Shown here: in pieces, positions 54,716-63,484 of the stretch
Layout: each line of letters opens with the position of its first letter
How positions within the stretch are numbered: position 1 is the first letter of the stretch
NCBI RefSeq assembly: GCF_947258575.1
Contig: NZ_CAMYIV010000012.1
Coordinates: 372,001 to 436,000, forward strand
Direction of reading: 5' to 3'
DNA length: 64,000 nucleotides
From: an uncultured Alcanivorax sp.
Lineage (GTDB): Bacteria; Pseudomonadota; Gammaproteobacteria; Pseudomonadales; Alcanivoracaceae
Made by a program: the position numbers and the translations under genes
Notes under the pieces: generated by a model
What the model saw: the letters and a program-made list of their open reading frames with translations, nothing else
Databases searched by the model: none
Told to the model about the DNA's origin: nothing

Positions 54716-56464
54716 TCAGACAGGGCTGCAAGGGGGAGCGGGATTTTCCTCAATGCTTTCCGGGGCCAGAGCGCGTATGGCCTGATACTGGGTGAGAAAG
54801 ATCTGGCCGGTCAGTAATGCCGGCAGGGTGGTGTGCTGCAGCTGGTCCATGACCGGCCCCTTGATTTCGGAAAGGTGCAGCCGGATACCGGCATCGTCCA
54901 GACGCTGGTTCAGACTCAGCAGGCTGTCCACGGCACTGGCATCCAGATGGTTGATGGCGGTTCCCATCAGTACCACGTGCTCCGTTTGTGGGCGCAGCAG
55001 GGCGGCATCGTAAATCCGGTCTTCCAGGCCCCGGGCATTGGCAAAATACAGGGATTCGTCGATACGTATGCTCAGCACCCGGGGAGAGACGCGCACCTGG
55101 TGGCGCTGCACATTACGGAAATGCTCGGTGCCTGGCACCTGGCCCACTTCGGCCACATGGGGCTGATTGGTTCGCCATAGATAGAGCGCCAGGGAGGTGA
55201 CCACCCCGGCCAGCACCCCGGCTTCCACGCCCCAACCCAGAACCCCGATCATGGTGATGGCCATGGCGGTGAAATCCAGCCGGGAAAAATGCCAGGTGTG
55301 TTTCAGCGCCGGCAGGTCCACCAGCGATAGCACAGCGACCACAATGGTGGCGGCCAGGGTTGCCTTGGGCAGGTAGGTGAAAGCGCCGGTAAAAAACAGC
55401 GCGGTGAGGGCAATGCCTATGGCAGTGAATACGCCGGCCATGGGGGTCTGTGCGCCGGCATCGAAATTCACCACGGAGCGGGAGAAGCCTCCGGTCACCG
55501 GAAAGCCGCCGCTGAAGGCGCTGGCCAGGTTTGCGCCGCCCAGCCCCATCAGTTCCTGGTTGGCATTGATGCGCTGGCGACGTTTGGCCGCCAGGGTCTG
55601 AGCAACAGAAATGGATTCCACAAAGCCGATCAGGCTGATCAGCAGAGCGGGCAGCAGTAGTGCCTGCCAGAGGTCAGCGTCAAATACAGGTAATGACAAT
55701 GCGGGCAGGCCTTCGGGAATGTGACCGACAATCGCCATGCCGCGGCTATCCAGTTCCAGCATGGCCACGGCCAGGGTGGAACCCAGCACGGCGATGACAG
55801 GTCCTGCTTTACTCACCAGGTCGGACCAGAAGGCATTGAAGCCGAGTTTTTGCAGCAGCGGCTTGAGCGCCTTGCGCACCCAGAACAGGAAGGTCGTAAC
55901 CAGCGCGCCGAGCACCACTGTGGGCCAATGGGTTTCAGGGAAATGCTGTGCCAGGGAGTGGCCAAGCTCTACCAGGTTATGGCCCGACAGGGGGATTCCC
56001 AGCAGATGCTTGAGCTGACTGGCGGCAATCAGCAGGCCGGAGGCACTGATAAAGCCGCTCACCACAGGGTGCGATAACAGATTGGCAATCCAGCCCAGTC
56101 GAAGCAGAGCCATCACCAGAAGAATGGTGCCGGACAGAAAAGCCAGAATAATAGTGGCTGCCAGGTATTGTTGACTGCCGGCCGTGGCTACCTGACTGGC
56201 CGCAGCAACAGTCATCAGCGAGGCTACTGCCACCGGGCCCACCGCCAGGGTACGGCTGGAACCGAGCAGGGCATAGACAACCAGTGGCAGGATGCTGGCG
56301 TAGAGACCGACTTCCGGCGGCAGCCCGGCGAGCATGGCGTAGGCCAGGCTCTGGGGAATCAGCATGATGGTGACGATCACCGCTGCCACGCTATCCCGGG
56401 CAGCGGTCTCGCGGTTGTAGTGGGGCAGCCACTGGGCGGCGCCCAACCAGGCGGGCAGTTTCAT
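54716..56464 (-). CDS. SulP-family anion transporter with STAS domain (proximal copy)
   Basis: 582 residues from MKLPAWLGAAQWLPHYNRETAARD; the reading upstream to 56518 overlaps the SQR gene and is not needed. Same architecture as the distal copy: PQSLAYAMLAGLPPEVGLYAS, NQELMGLGGANLASAFSGGFPVTGGFSRSVVNFDAGA, STAS with HLDASAVDSLLSL. By eye more than half of the residues match the other SulP, so the pair looks like a tandem duplication. It follows SQR by 26 bases. Confidence 0.88.
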   Translation of the reverse strand: MKLPAWLGAAQWLPHYNRETAARDSVAAVIVTIMLIPQSLAYAMLAGLPPEVGLYASILPLVVYALLGSSRTLAVGPVAVASLMTVAAASQVATAGSQQYLAATIILAFLSGTILLVMALLRLGWIANLLSHPVVSGFISASGLLIAASQLKHLLGIPLSGHNLVELGHSLAQHFPETHWPTVVLGALVTTFLFWVRKALKPLLQKLGFNAFWSDLVSKAGPVIAVLGSTLAVAMLELDSRGMAIVGHIPEGLPALSLPVFDADLWQALLLPALLISLIGFVESISVAQTLAAKRRQRINANQELMGLGGANLASAFSGGFPVTGGFSRSVVNFDAGAQTPMAGVFTAIGIALTALFFTGAFTYLPKATLAATIVVAVLSLVDLPALKHTWHFSRLDFTAMAITMIGVLGWGVEAGVLAGVVTSLALYLWRTNQPHVAEVGQVPGTEHFRNVQRHQVRVSPRVLSIRIDESLYFANARGLEDRIYDAALLRPQTEHVVLMGTAINHLDASAVDSLLSLNQRLDDAGIRLHLSEIKGPVMDQLQHTTLPALLTGQIFLTQYQAIRALAPESIEENPAPPCSPV

Positions 56465-56490
56465 CTTGCCATCCCTTATTGTGTCACGCG

Positions 56491-57720
56491 TCAGAGTTTG
56501 CCTGGCCTGGCCAGCCACTCATGGCCCTTTAGCATCAGCTCGAAGTAGATCTTTGGCATGGCATGACGTTTCAGCCACCACATACTCCGGCGCGGTACGG
56601 TGGGATCGAGCGGGAAGCTGGGTTGCAGTTTGCCCTGATAGCCAAATTCGGCCAGCACGACCTTGCCTTTTTCCACGGTCAGCGGGCAGGCGCCATAGCC
56701 TTCATAGCGAGCTGTCGGCGCACGATTTTCCAGCACGGCGCAGAGGTTCTCGGCCACCACCGGCGCCTGCTTTCGCACGGCGGCGGCGGTTTTGGCATTG
56801 CTGGCCCCGCAGGCATCGCCCAGGCTGAATACATTGGCAAAACGGGGGTGCTGCAGGGTGGCTTCGTCCACGGCGACCCAGCCGGCCTCGTTGGCCAGCT
56901 CGCTGTCGCGCACAAACTGTGGGGCCCGTTGCGGCGGTACCACATGCAGCATGTCGAAGGGCTCGGTGTCATCGGTGCTGGTGCCATCGCCATTGGTACG
57001 CCGGAAGGTGGCTTCGCGGGCCGGGCCATCCACGGCGATCAGGGTGCTATTGAAATTCAGATTGGCGTTGTAGCGCTTCACATATTCCATCAGTGGCGGC
57101 ACAAAATCCGCCACGCCGAACAGTACGGCGCCGGCATTATGGAACTGCACATCAATGTTGCCCAGGGTGCCGGTTTCTTCCCAGTGGTGGCAGGACAGGT
57201 ACATGGCCTTCTGCGGCGCGCCGGCACACTTGATAGGCATGGGCGGTTGGGTGAACAGAGCTCGGCCACGCTGCAGGTTTCGCACGCATTCCCAAGTATA
57301 GGACGCCAGTTCAAAGAGATAGTTGCTGGTAACCCCGTGCTTGCCAAGGCTGCTTTCCAGGCCCTCGATGGCGCCCAGGTTCAGCTCCAGTCCCGGCGCA
57401 ACCACCAGAAACTGGTAATTCAGTGACTGGCCGTCTTCCAGAGTTACCCGGTTGTGCGTCGGCTCCATTTCAGTCACCCGGCTGCGCAACCACTTGGCAC
57501 CGTTTGGGATCAGCTTGCCGGTGGCTTTGCAGGTATTGGCCGGGTTGAAACAGCCGCCACCCACCAGGGTCCAGGCGGGCTGATAGAAGTGGCGGTCGCT
57601 GGGCTCCACGATGGCCACGGACAGGTGCGGCTTGCGCTTGAGGATACTGGCGGCCACCGCAATGCCGGCGGCACCGCCGCCGATCACCACTACATCCCAC
57701 AGAGTCGGTGTCATGGTCAT
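56491..57720 (-). CDS. sqr: Sulfide:quinone oxidoreductase (SQRDL-like)
   Basis: 409 residues. FAD-binding VVVIGGGAAGIAVAASIL at the N-terminus. Redox cysteines as in the mitochondrial SQRDL type: Cys165 in IKCAGAPQKAMYLS and Cys345 in YGACPLTVEKGKVVLAEFGY. VFSLGDACGASNAKT is the second FAD motif. The C-terminus is amphipathic for membrane contact. It oxidises sulfide to persulfide and feeds electrons to quinone. It lies 6 bases after the dioxygenase gene. Confidence 0.93.
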   Translation of the reverse strand: MTMTPTLWDVVVIGGGAAGIAVAASILKRKPHLSVAIVEPSDRHFYQPAWTLVGGGCFNPANTCKATGKLIPNGAKWLRSRVTEMEPTHNRVTLEDGQSLNYQFLVVAPGLELNLGAIEGLESSLGKHGVTSNYLFELASYTWECVRNLQRGRALFTQPPMPIKCAGAPQKAMYLSCHHWEETGTLGNIDVQFHNAGAVLFGVADFVPPLMEYVKRYNANLNFNSTLIAVDGPAREATFRRTNGDGTSTDDTEPFDMLHVVPPQRAPQFVRDSELANEAGWVAVDEATLQHPRFANVFSLGDACGASNAKTAAAVRKQAPVVAENLCAVLENRAPTARYEGYGACPLTVEKGKVVLAEFGYQGKLQPSFPLDPTVPRRSMWWLKRHAMPKIYFELMLKGHEWLARPGKL

Positions 57721-57726
57721 CGCCTC

Positions 57727-58593
57727 TTACAGTGCGTTCAGCGGAATTTTCAGGTAGCTAATGCCATTGTCTTCCTCGGGAGGAAGGTGGCCGGCGCGCA
57801 TATTGATCTGCACCGAAGGCAGAATCAGTCGCGGCATATCCAGGGTGGCATCGCGTTTTTCGCGCATGCTGACGAACTCCTGCTCGGAAACGCCTTCGTG
57901 CACGTGGATATTGTGGCGACGCTGATCGCCCACGGTGGTTTCCCACTGGTATTCGCTGCGGCTTTCCGGCAGATAGTCGTGGCAGAGGAACATGCGGGTG
58001 TCGTCCGGCAGGGCCAGCAGCTTTTGCACGGACTGGTACAGGGTGCGGGCATCACCGCCGGGGAAGTCGCAGCGGGCGGTGCCATAATCCGGCATGAACA
58101 GGGTGTCGCCCACAAACACCGCATCGCCGATCACATGGCTCATGCAGGCCGGGGTATGCCCCGGAGTGTGAATGGCCCGCGCCTCAATGTTGCCGATCTT
58201 GTAGGTGTCGCCATCGGCAAACAGATGATCGAACTGACGGCCGTCACGAGCGAACTCGGTGCCGGCGTTGAAGACCTTGCCGAAGGTGTCCTGCACGGTG
58301 CGTATATGCTCGCCGATGGCCAGCTTGCCGCCCACTTGTTGCTGGATCCAGGGTGCGGCGGAAAGATGATCCGCATGCACATGGGTTTCCAGCAACCAGT
58401 CTACGGTAAGGCCTTCCTGTTTGACGTAGGCCACAATCTGGCGGGCACTGTCATGGTGGGTACGTCCAGCTTTGGGGTCGTAGTCCAGCACCGAATCGAC
58501 AATGGCGCAGTGCCGGGTTTGCGGGTCTGTCACCACATAGCTGACGGTGTTGGTGTCGTTGTCGAAAAAGGCTTTGACGGTTGGACGAGACAT
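57727..58593 (-). CDS. Persulfide dioxygenase / Blh-type metallo-beta-lactamase-fold protein
   Basis: 288 residues from the ATG after AGGAGGG; the upstream ATG at 58626 lies near the predicted transcription start and is unlikely. Metallo-beta-lactamase fold with THVHADHLSAA (residues 70-80), HTPGHTPACMSHVIGDAVFVGDTLFMPDYGTARCDFPGGDARTLY and CHDYLPESR. The GDTLFMPDYGTARCDFPGG block is the persulfide-dioxygenase/Blh signature. Converts glutathione persulfide to sulfite. First gene of the sulfide operon. Confidence 0.92.
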   Translation of the reverse strand: MSRPTVKAFFDNDTNTVSYVVTDPQTRHCAIVDSVLDYDPKAGRTHHDSARQIVAYVKQEGLTVDWLLETHVHADHLSAAPWIQQQVGGKLAIGEHIRTVQDTFGKVFNAGTEFARDGRQFDHLFADGDTYKIGNIEARAIHTPGHTPACMSHVIGDAVFVGDTLFMPDYGTARCDFPGGDARTLYQSVQKLLALPDDTRMFLCHDYLPESRSEYQWETTVGDQRRHNIHVHEGVSEQEFVSMREKRDATLDMPRLILPSVQINMRAGHLPPEEDNGISYLKIPLNAL

Positions 58594-58631
58594 GCTTGTT
58601 CCCTCCTGTGACTGGGCAGCGTTCATGCACA

Positions 58632-58660
58632 GTTATAGAAGGGTATCAGGGTAAAGTCAA
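58632..58660 (-). promoter_or_regulatory. Sigma-70 promoter of the sulfide-oxidation operon
   Basis: On the minus strand TTGACT, 17 bases, TATAAC, about 38 bases before the persulfide dioxygenase ATG. A perfect 10-bp palindrome ATAAGCTTAT (58668-58677) lies just upstream of the -35 and could be a regulator site. No regulator gene is in this operon. Confidence 0.65.
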
Positions 58661-58686
58661 ATTAGTAATAAGCTTATACTTAAAAG

Positions 58687-60174
58687 TTATATAAAGGGTT
58701 GCTTCTTCTTCCTTCCCAGCATTGCGGGCAGCAACAACAGCACCGAGAGCACCAGCCAGGGCCAGACGCCCAGAGCCATAAAGGGTGTGATGCCGGTACG
58801 TGGCTGGTACTGGCTGTAAAGCACATCACGCTCGAACTGGGGCAGGGCGTCCACGATCCGGCCCTGGTGGTCGATCACGGCGGTGACCCCATTGTTGGTG
58901 CCGCGCAGCAGCCAGCGCCCGGTTTCCAGGGCCCGCAAACGGGCCATCTGGAAATGCTGAAGCGGCCCGGCGGAGGTGCCGAACCAGGCGTCGTTGCTGA
59001 TGGTCACCAGCACATCGGCATCATGACTGCGGCTGGCCACCAGTTGCGGGTAGAGGATCTCGTAGCAGATAAAGGGGGCCACGGTATGGCCCATGGCCTG
59101 CAGGTTGGGCTGACTGGGGTCCCCCGGCGTAAAGCCGGACATGGGCAAGTCGAAGAAGGGGATCAGGCCGCGAATCAGCGATTGCATGGGGACGTATTCA
59201 CCAAAGGGCACCAGCTTCTGCTTGTGGTAAACCCGCTCGCTGCCGTTCTCATTATCGCGAAGCGGAATGGCAGCGATGCTGTTGCGATAGGTAATGCCGG
59301 CGTCGCCGACGCTGCGCCAGGGAATGCCGGTAATCAGGGCGCCGTTTCGGTCTGCCAGTTGCTTGCCCTCATCCTCGATAAAATCGGTAATGCTCTGGTA
59401 GAACTCGGTCATGGCCGATTCCGGCCACAGCACCAGGGTGTCGGCGGGAATCTCCCGGGTCAGCTCGTGATAGATACGGCGCGTCTCGTCGCGCATGGAA
59501 ATCTGCCACTTCAGGTCCTGGGGAATATTGCCCTGCACCAGCGCCACTTTCTGTTCCGGGCCGTTGGCGTGGGTGAACGTGAGGAAATGGCCAGCAGTGG
59601 CGGTGATCAGCACCAGCACTGACAGGCCGGCGGCTACCCAGCGGAGGGTGCCCGGCTGGCGAAGCTGAATCAGGGTGGCGCTGAGCAGCACCGTGGCCAG
59701 GGTCAGCAGCCAGACCCCGCCCAGTGGCGCCAGGCTGGCCAGGGGGGTATCAATCAGTGCGTACCCGGCATACAGCCAGGGGAAACCAGTGAGCAGCCAG
59801 CCGCGCAGCCAGTCCAGCAGCAGCCAGATACCGGTGAACACCAGTGCCGAGCGCCCCAGTCGCCAGCTCAGGGAAAACGTCAGGCCGTAGAACAGGGCCA
59901 GAAAGGCGGCGAAAATCGCCGTAAAGGGAATCGCCATCCATAGCGGCATGAAGCCATAGTCATGCATGGAGACATGCACCCAGGACACGCCGAAGCCGAA
60001 CATGCCCAGGCCATAGAGCCAGCCGCGCAGGAAGGCTTCCTTGCCGGAGCCGGCCTGCTGCTGGCACCAGAAGCCGGCGGCGACACTGACAAATAGCAGC
60101 GGCCACAGGTCATAGGGGGCGAAGGCAAGGGGGAAAAGCAGGCCGGCAAACAGGGCCAGCAGACGGTGGCGCAT
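58687..60174 (-). CDS. lnt: Apolipoprotein N-acyltransferase
   Basis: 495 residues. Eight or so membrane helices in the first 190 residues and at the C-terminus, with a nitrilase-like periplasmic domain between. Catalytic triad: Glu in LWPESAMTEF, Lys in HKQKLVPFGEYVPM, Cys in FICYEILYP. Adds the third acyl chain to lipoproteins. Usually neighbours corC and leuS; here both sides carry inserted genes. Confidence 0.95.
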   Translation of the reverse strand: MRHRLLALFAGLLFPLAFAPYDLWPLLFVSVAAGFWCQQQAGSGKEAFLRGWLYGLGMFGFGVSWVHVSMHDYGFMPLWMAIPFTAIFAAFLALFYGLTFSLSWRLGRSALVFTGIWLLLDWLRGWLLTGFPWLYAGYALIDTPLASLAPLGGVWLLTLATVLLSATLIQLRQPGTLRWVAAGLSVLVLITATAGHFLTFTHANGPEQKVALVQGNIPQDLKWQISMRDETRRIYHELTREIPADTLVLWPESAMTEFYQSITDFIEDEGKQLADRNGALITGIPWRSVGDAGITYRNSIAAIPLRDNENGSERVYHKQKLVPFGEYVPMQSLIRGLIPFFDLPMSGFTPGDPSQPNLQAMGHTVAPFICYEILYPQLVASRSHDADVLVTISNDAWFGTSAGPLQHFQMARLRALETGRWLLRGTNNGVTAVIDHQGRIVDALPQFERDVLYSQYQPRTGITPFMALGVWPWLVLSVLLLLPAMLGRKKKQPFI

Positions 60175-60360
60175 GGAATTCCTCGTTTCATGATGGCGAG
60201 CAGGCCGCCTGGCTGATACGGCTAGAGTCGCTGCAAAAATACGAATAAAGTATCAATCACAACCAATAATCAAACCCGCCCTGCCAGTCGTTGGATGCGG
60301 GGCGCCGGTAGGGGGCCGTCAGGGTTGGCCGCTACCTTGTGAATGCTTGGGGGCATCATA

Positions 60361-61737
60361 GTGAATCGCTATTGCAAGTACCATCCGGGGACGCAAGCGC
60401 TGTGGTATTGCAGCCATGATGGATTGCATCTGTGTCAGCAATGTGTGGATGGCCGCAATGACAGCCTGATAGAGGCCCGTTGCCTGCTCTGCAACCAGGA
60501 ACTGGAAAGCAGTGAGCAGGGACAGGGTGGCCCTCTGTGGCGGCAACTGGATCGTTACCTGCGCTACCCGTTTACCCCTGTGCTGTTACCGCTGCTGGTG
60601 GTGTGGGCGTTGTTGGCGTCGCTGGTGCCACCCTTGCCGGTAATGGTGCCGGTGGTGGTGTTGGCAGGGCTGCCGGCCTGGGGCTTTGCCCGGGCGGTGA
60701 TGACCTTGCGCAGCCATCCCGGTAAAGCCCGCAAAAGTCATACTCCAGGCTGGGATTGTCTGTCTGATATGGCGGGCTGGAAGGCAGCGTTGTTGCAGGC
60801 TTTGCCGGCCCTGCTGGTGATGGTGCCGGCCGGGTTTGTGTTGGTGATGGTGTCGGAGCCGGTGGGGTTGCTGATCGGTGCTGTCGGCCTGTTGTTGGTG
60901 CCGGCTTTCTGGCTCGCCATTCAGGCCCAGGGACCGGAACCTGGCTCCTATGCGGCGGCACTGACCTATATCTTCTCCGCACCTCGTGATTATGCGGTGG
61001 CTGCTGTTCTGGCATCAGTGGGGTGGCTGTTGGGCGTGGCGCTGATTGCCGTGGCCGTGGATGTGATGCCGCTACCTCTTGCCCAGGGGCTGGCCGGGGC
61101 GTTAGCGGCACTCTGGTGGCTGGCCCTGGCCTGCCTGTGCGGTGATATCCTGGCCCGTCATGGCCATCTTTGGGGACTGGATCAGGGAGGCAAGAAAGTC
61201 ACCGCGTCGCTGGAAGAGCGGCGCCAGCGGGTACAGCTTTGTGCCGGGCGCTTTGACAAGGTGTTGCTGAGCACAGCCAAAACCCTGAAGAACAAAAAGG
61301 CCACTGTGGCGGACTGGCAACGTTATGACCGGCTGCTGGATATTACCGACCGGGAGGATGAGCGCCGCACCGCCGCGCCGTCCTATCTGGAAATGCTGGT
61401 GGTGTCCGGTGCCTGGGCCGAGGCGCTGGCGTTGCTGGCCCGTCAGCGGGAGGTGGAACCAACCTGGTTACCCGCATCGCCCTCTCTGCGTCTGGCCCTG
61501 GCCCAGGGTATCCATGAACAGGAGCCGAAAGTTGCCGTGGGGCTGCTCAAGGATCTGCATGATCGGCACCCGGATTTCAGCGAGTTGGGTGACGCCTATC
61601 TGTTACTGGCAAAGATTCTTGCCGAGCAATTCGGACTGGCCGGCAAGGCGGAGCAGTACCTGCGCTTTGTGGAAAGCCAGTGCCGGGATGCGAAACTGCG
61701 CAAGCAGGTGGCGGACTACCGGGCCGCGTGGGGGTAG
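60361..61737 (+). CDS. B-box-type zinc-finger membrane protein with helical C-terminal domain
   Basis: 458 residues from a GTG after GGGGG; an ATG 18 bases earlier has no ribosome site. N-terminal zinc-ribbon/B-box (CKYHPGTQALWYCSHDGLHLCQQC, Cys5, His8, Cys17, Cys25, Cys28; further CLLC at 41-44). Hydrophobic segments between about 75 and 270 give five to six helices. The soluble C-terminal 170 residues look TPR-like (YLEMLVVSGAWAEALALLARQREVEP, LGDAYLLLAKILAEQFGLAGKAEQYL). Function unknown. It is divergent from lnt and lies between lnt and corC. Confidence 0.75.
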   Translation: MNRYCKYHPGTQALWYCSHDGLHLCQQCVDGRNDSLIEARCLLCNQELESSEQGQGGPLWRQLDRYLRYPFTPVLLPLLVVWALLASLVPPLPVMVPVVVLAGLPAWGFARAVMTLRSHPGKARKSHTPGWDCLSDMAGWKAALLQALPALLVMVPAGFVLVMVSEPVGLLIGAVGLLLVPAFWLAIQAQGPEPGSYAAALTYIFSAPRDYAVAAVLASVGWLLGVALIAVAVDVMPLPLAQGLAGALAALWWLALACLCGDILARHGHLWGLDQGGKKVTASLEERRQRVQLCAGRFDKVLLSTAKTLKNKKATVADWQRYDRLLDITDREDERRTAAPSYLEMLVVSGAWAEALALLARQREVEPTWLPASPSLRLALAQGIHEQEPKVAVGLLKDLHDRHPDFSELGDAYLLLAKILAEQFGLAGKAEQYLRFVESQCRDAKLRKQVADYRAAWG

Positions 61738-61756
61738 GGGCGAGCTACTCTCGTGG

Positions 61757-61966
61757 GATAGAGAAAGGTCCGAAAGTTCCCAACCTCCGAGTTTTCTTCG
61801 AAGCCGCTGTAGGAGTACCTCTCGAGGTGCGAACCTTGCGGAGCAAGGAAATCGCCCGCAGGGCGATCAGGCATTTCAGACCTCGACAGGTTTCAGAAAG
61901 AACGGCTGCCCCCCCCCCTCTGTTGCCTCGCTACGCTCGGTTCGCCATGCAAGCATAGCTCCTACA
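61757..61966 (+). repeat. Family C repeat
   Basis: Starts GGATAGAGAAAGG, then GCCGCTGTAGGAGTACCTC; core GGAAATCGCCCGCAGGG, CGATCAGGCATTTCAGA, CCTCGACAGGTTTCAGAAA; ends with a 27-base end (61940-61966) identical to that of the copy at 23993-24019. It lies in the convergent gap 61738-62101, which also has a GCGCCGCCAGCGACGCTCC fragment near 62000 and a short family B arm at 62079-62102. No gene seen. Confidence 0.82.
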
Positions 61967-62078
61967 TAAAGGAGAAACCCTCGCCAAGGCTCGAATCGCG
62001 CCGCCAGCGACGCTCCTACAGATCGGATTGTTGCGTTAAACGCGGGCAGGGCGTTATTCGACCATCACGGCCCAGTCC

Positions 62079-62102
62079 GCGTTTCAGCTTGGGGCTTGCC
62101 GC
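62079..62102 (-). repeat. Short family B arm
   Basis: CAGCTTGGGGCTTGCCGCT, a degenerate AAGCTTC-type array (minus-strand sense), touching the stop of the rhomboid-like gene. Confidence 0.55.
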
Positions 62103-63484
62103 TACACTTCCAGCGCCTTGGCCCGGTGACCCAAACCTTCCCGATGGAGTGCATCGCGCAGGGCCTGCAGGGCAGGCTTGCGAGTGTCGTGGTGATCCAG
62201 ACTGATGGCCAGTGCTTCTGCCTGGGCAAATTCACCGGCCCGGGTCAGGGTGGTTACCAGATGCCAACCAACGGAAGAGGGTAATTCGGCGCCCTGCTGC
62301 TGGCGGAACTGCTGCCAGCAACCGACAACTTGTTGGGCTTGTCCCTTTTCGCTGGCCGGGTGGGCAAACAGGCGATGGGCGATGTCGATCCAGCCGTTGC
62401 TGTCCTGGTTCATGCGGCGGGCATTGAAGAGGCCGGTCAGGGCATCAAAGTGATCCGGCTGCCGGTCCAGTACTTGCTGAAAGGCGTCGCTGGCAGCGTC
62501 CGCCTGCAGCTGGGCGAGGGCATCCCAGCCCCATTGCAGCCCCTGTTGATCCTGTGGATTCGCAGGCGTGGCTGTTTCGGTGTTCACGGACGGCTCCGCC
62601 GGGCGCATGAGCTGGATCAGCAGGGTGCCACCGGCCAGGGCCAGTACGCCGGCGGCCAGATTGGCCATGGCTGGCTGGGCTTGCCAGGCCAGTAACCCCA
62701 GTAGTGCCAGCGGCATTGCCGCCAGGGCCGGGGTGGGCAGGGTGATCGATATCCACGCCTTGCCGGGTAACCAGACCGGCAGGGAAGTGCGCCAGCCCTG
62801 CAGGCCGAGGAAGGCTCCATACCAGACCATGAGCGGTGCGACGGCGCCATGAAACGGCAGCTGCCCGCTGCGAGCCACCAGCATGTAGCCGGCACCGGCC
62901 AGCAGGCAGCCTAGCAGCCACAGAGTCAGTACCCGGCCATGGCCAAGCTGACGCTCCAGGGGGAATGCCAGTGGCACCAGCAGAAACACGGTGAGAACGG
63001 TTAGCCACAGGGAGCCACCTGCAAAGGGGGAGGTAAAGAAACGGGCCGGGCGGGGGCTGCTGTCTGGTAGCCCCCAGCGGTACAAGTTGCTGGCGGCGAG
63101 TTGATCCTGTGTTTGCTGGCGCAGGGCTTTCCACTTTTCTATCTGGGTTGCTGACCAGAAGTCCCGGGCGCGCAGGTCACTGTCTTTGACGAAGCTGGGC
63201 GACAGCAGCGCCGCGCTGTAAGCGTGGGTATCGCCGCTGGCGAGCTGTTGTTCCAGCTGGCCAGCCAGTTCGCCACGCCCGTTAAAGCGTAGCCAGGACA
63301 GGTAGTTGTCCCATTCCAGGGTTTTCAGGCCACCATCCACGTACCAGCCAAGTACTGGCTGGGGCGCGTTAGCCGGGTTGAGCAAGGCGCCGAGCAACAG
63401 GGCAACGGCAATCACGGCCGTCACCCACGGTGCTTTTAACAGGGCGGAGATGGTGTCAGCTTTCGACCTCTGTGGCAGTGGCAT
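62102..63484 (-). CDS. Rhomboid-like membrane protein without catalytic serine, with TPR-like C-terminus
   Basis: 460 residues; the ATG lies 29 bases inside the corC 3' end. Membrane helix at 18-37, then a roughly 100-residue loop, then a helix bundle (about 155-310) whose order recalls rhomboid proteases (RFFTSPFAGGSLWLTVLTV, then ERQLGHGRVLTLWLLGCLLAGAGYML). But the GASG serine motif is replaced by FHGAVAPLMVW, so protease activity is not expected. The C-terminal 130 residues look like TPR helices (DALAQLQADAASDAFQQVLDRQPDHFDALTGLFNARR). Function unknown; coupled to corC. Confidence 0.65.
   Translation of the reverse strand: MPLPQRSKADTISALLKAPWVTAVIAVALLLGALLNPANAPQPVLGWYVDGGLKTLEWDNYLSWLRFNGRGELAGQLEQQLASGDTHAYSAALLSPSFVKDSDLRARDFWSATQIEKWKALRQQTQDQLAASNLYRWGLPDSSPRPARFFTSPFAGGSLWLTVLTVFLLVPLAFPLERQLGHGRVLTLWLLGCLLAGAGYMLVARSGQLPFHGAVAPLMVWYGAFLGLQGWRTSLPVWLPGKAWISITLPTPALAAMPLALLGLLAWQAQPAMANLAAGVLALAGGTLLIQLMRPAEPSVNTETATPANPQDQQGLQWGWDALAQLQADAASDAFQQVLDRQPDHFDALTGLFNARRMNQDSNGWIDIAHRLFAHPASEKGQAQQVVGCWQQFRQQQGAELPSSVGWHLVTTLTRAGEFAQAEALAISLDHHDTRKPALQALRDALHREGLGHRAKALEV

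Noticed and set aside
61912-61920. Run of C inside the 61.8 kb repeat as a possible frameshift or phase-variation tract
   Set aside because: It lies in non-coding repeat sequence with no gene to switch.
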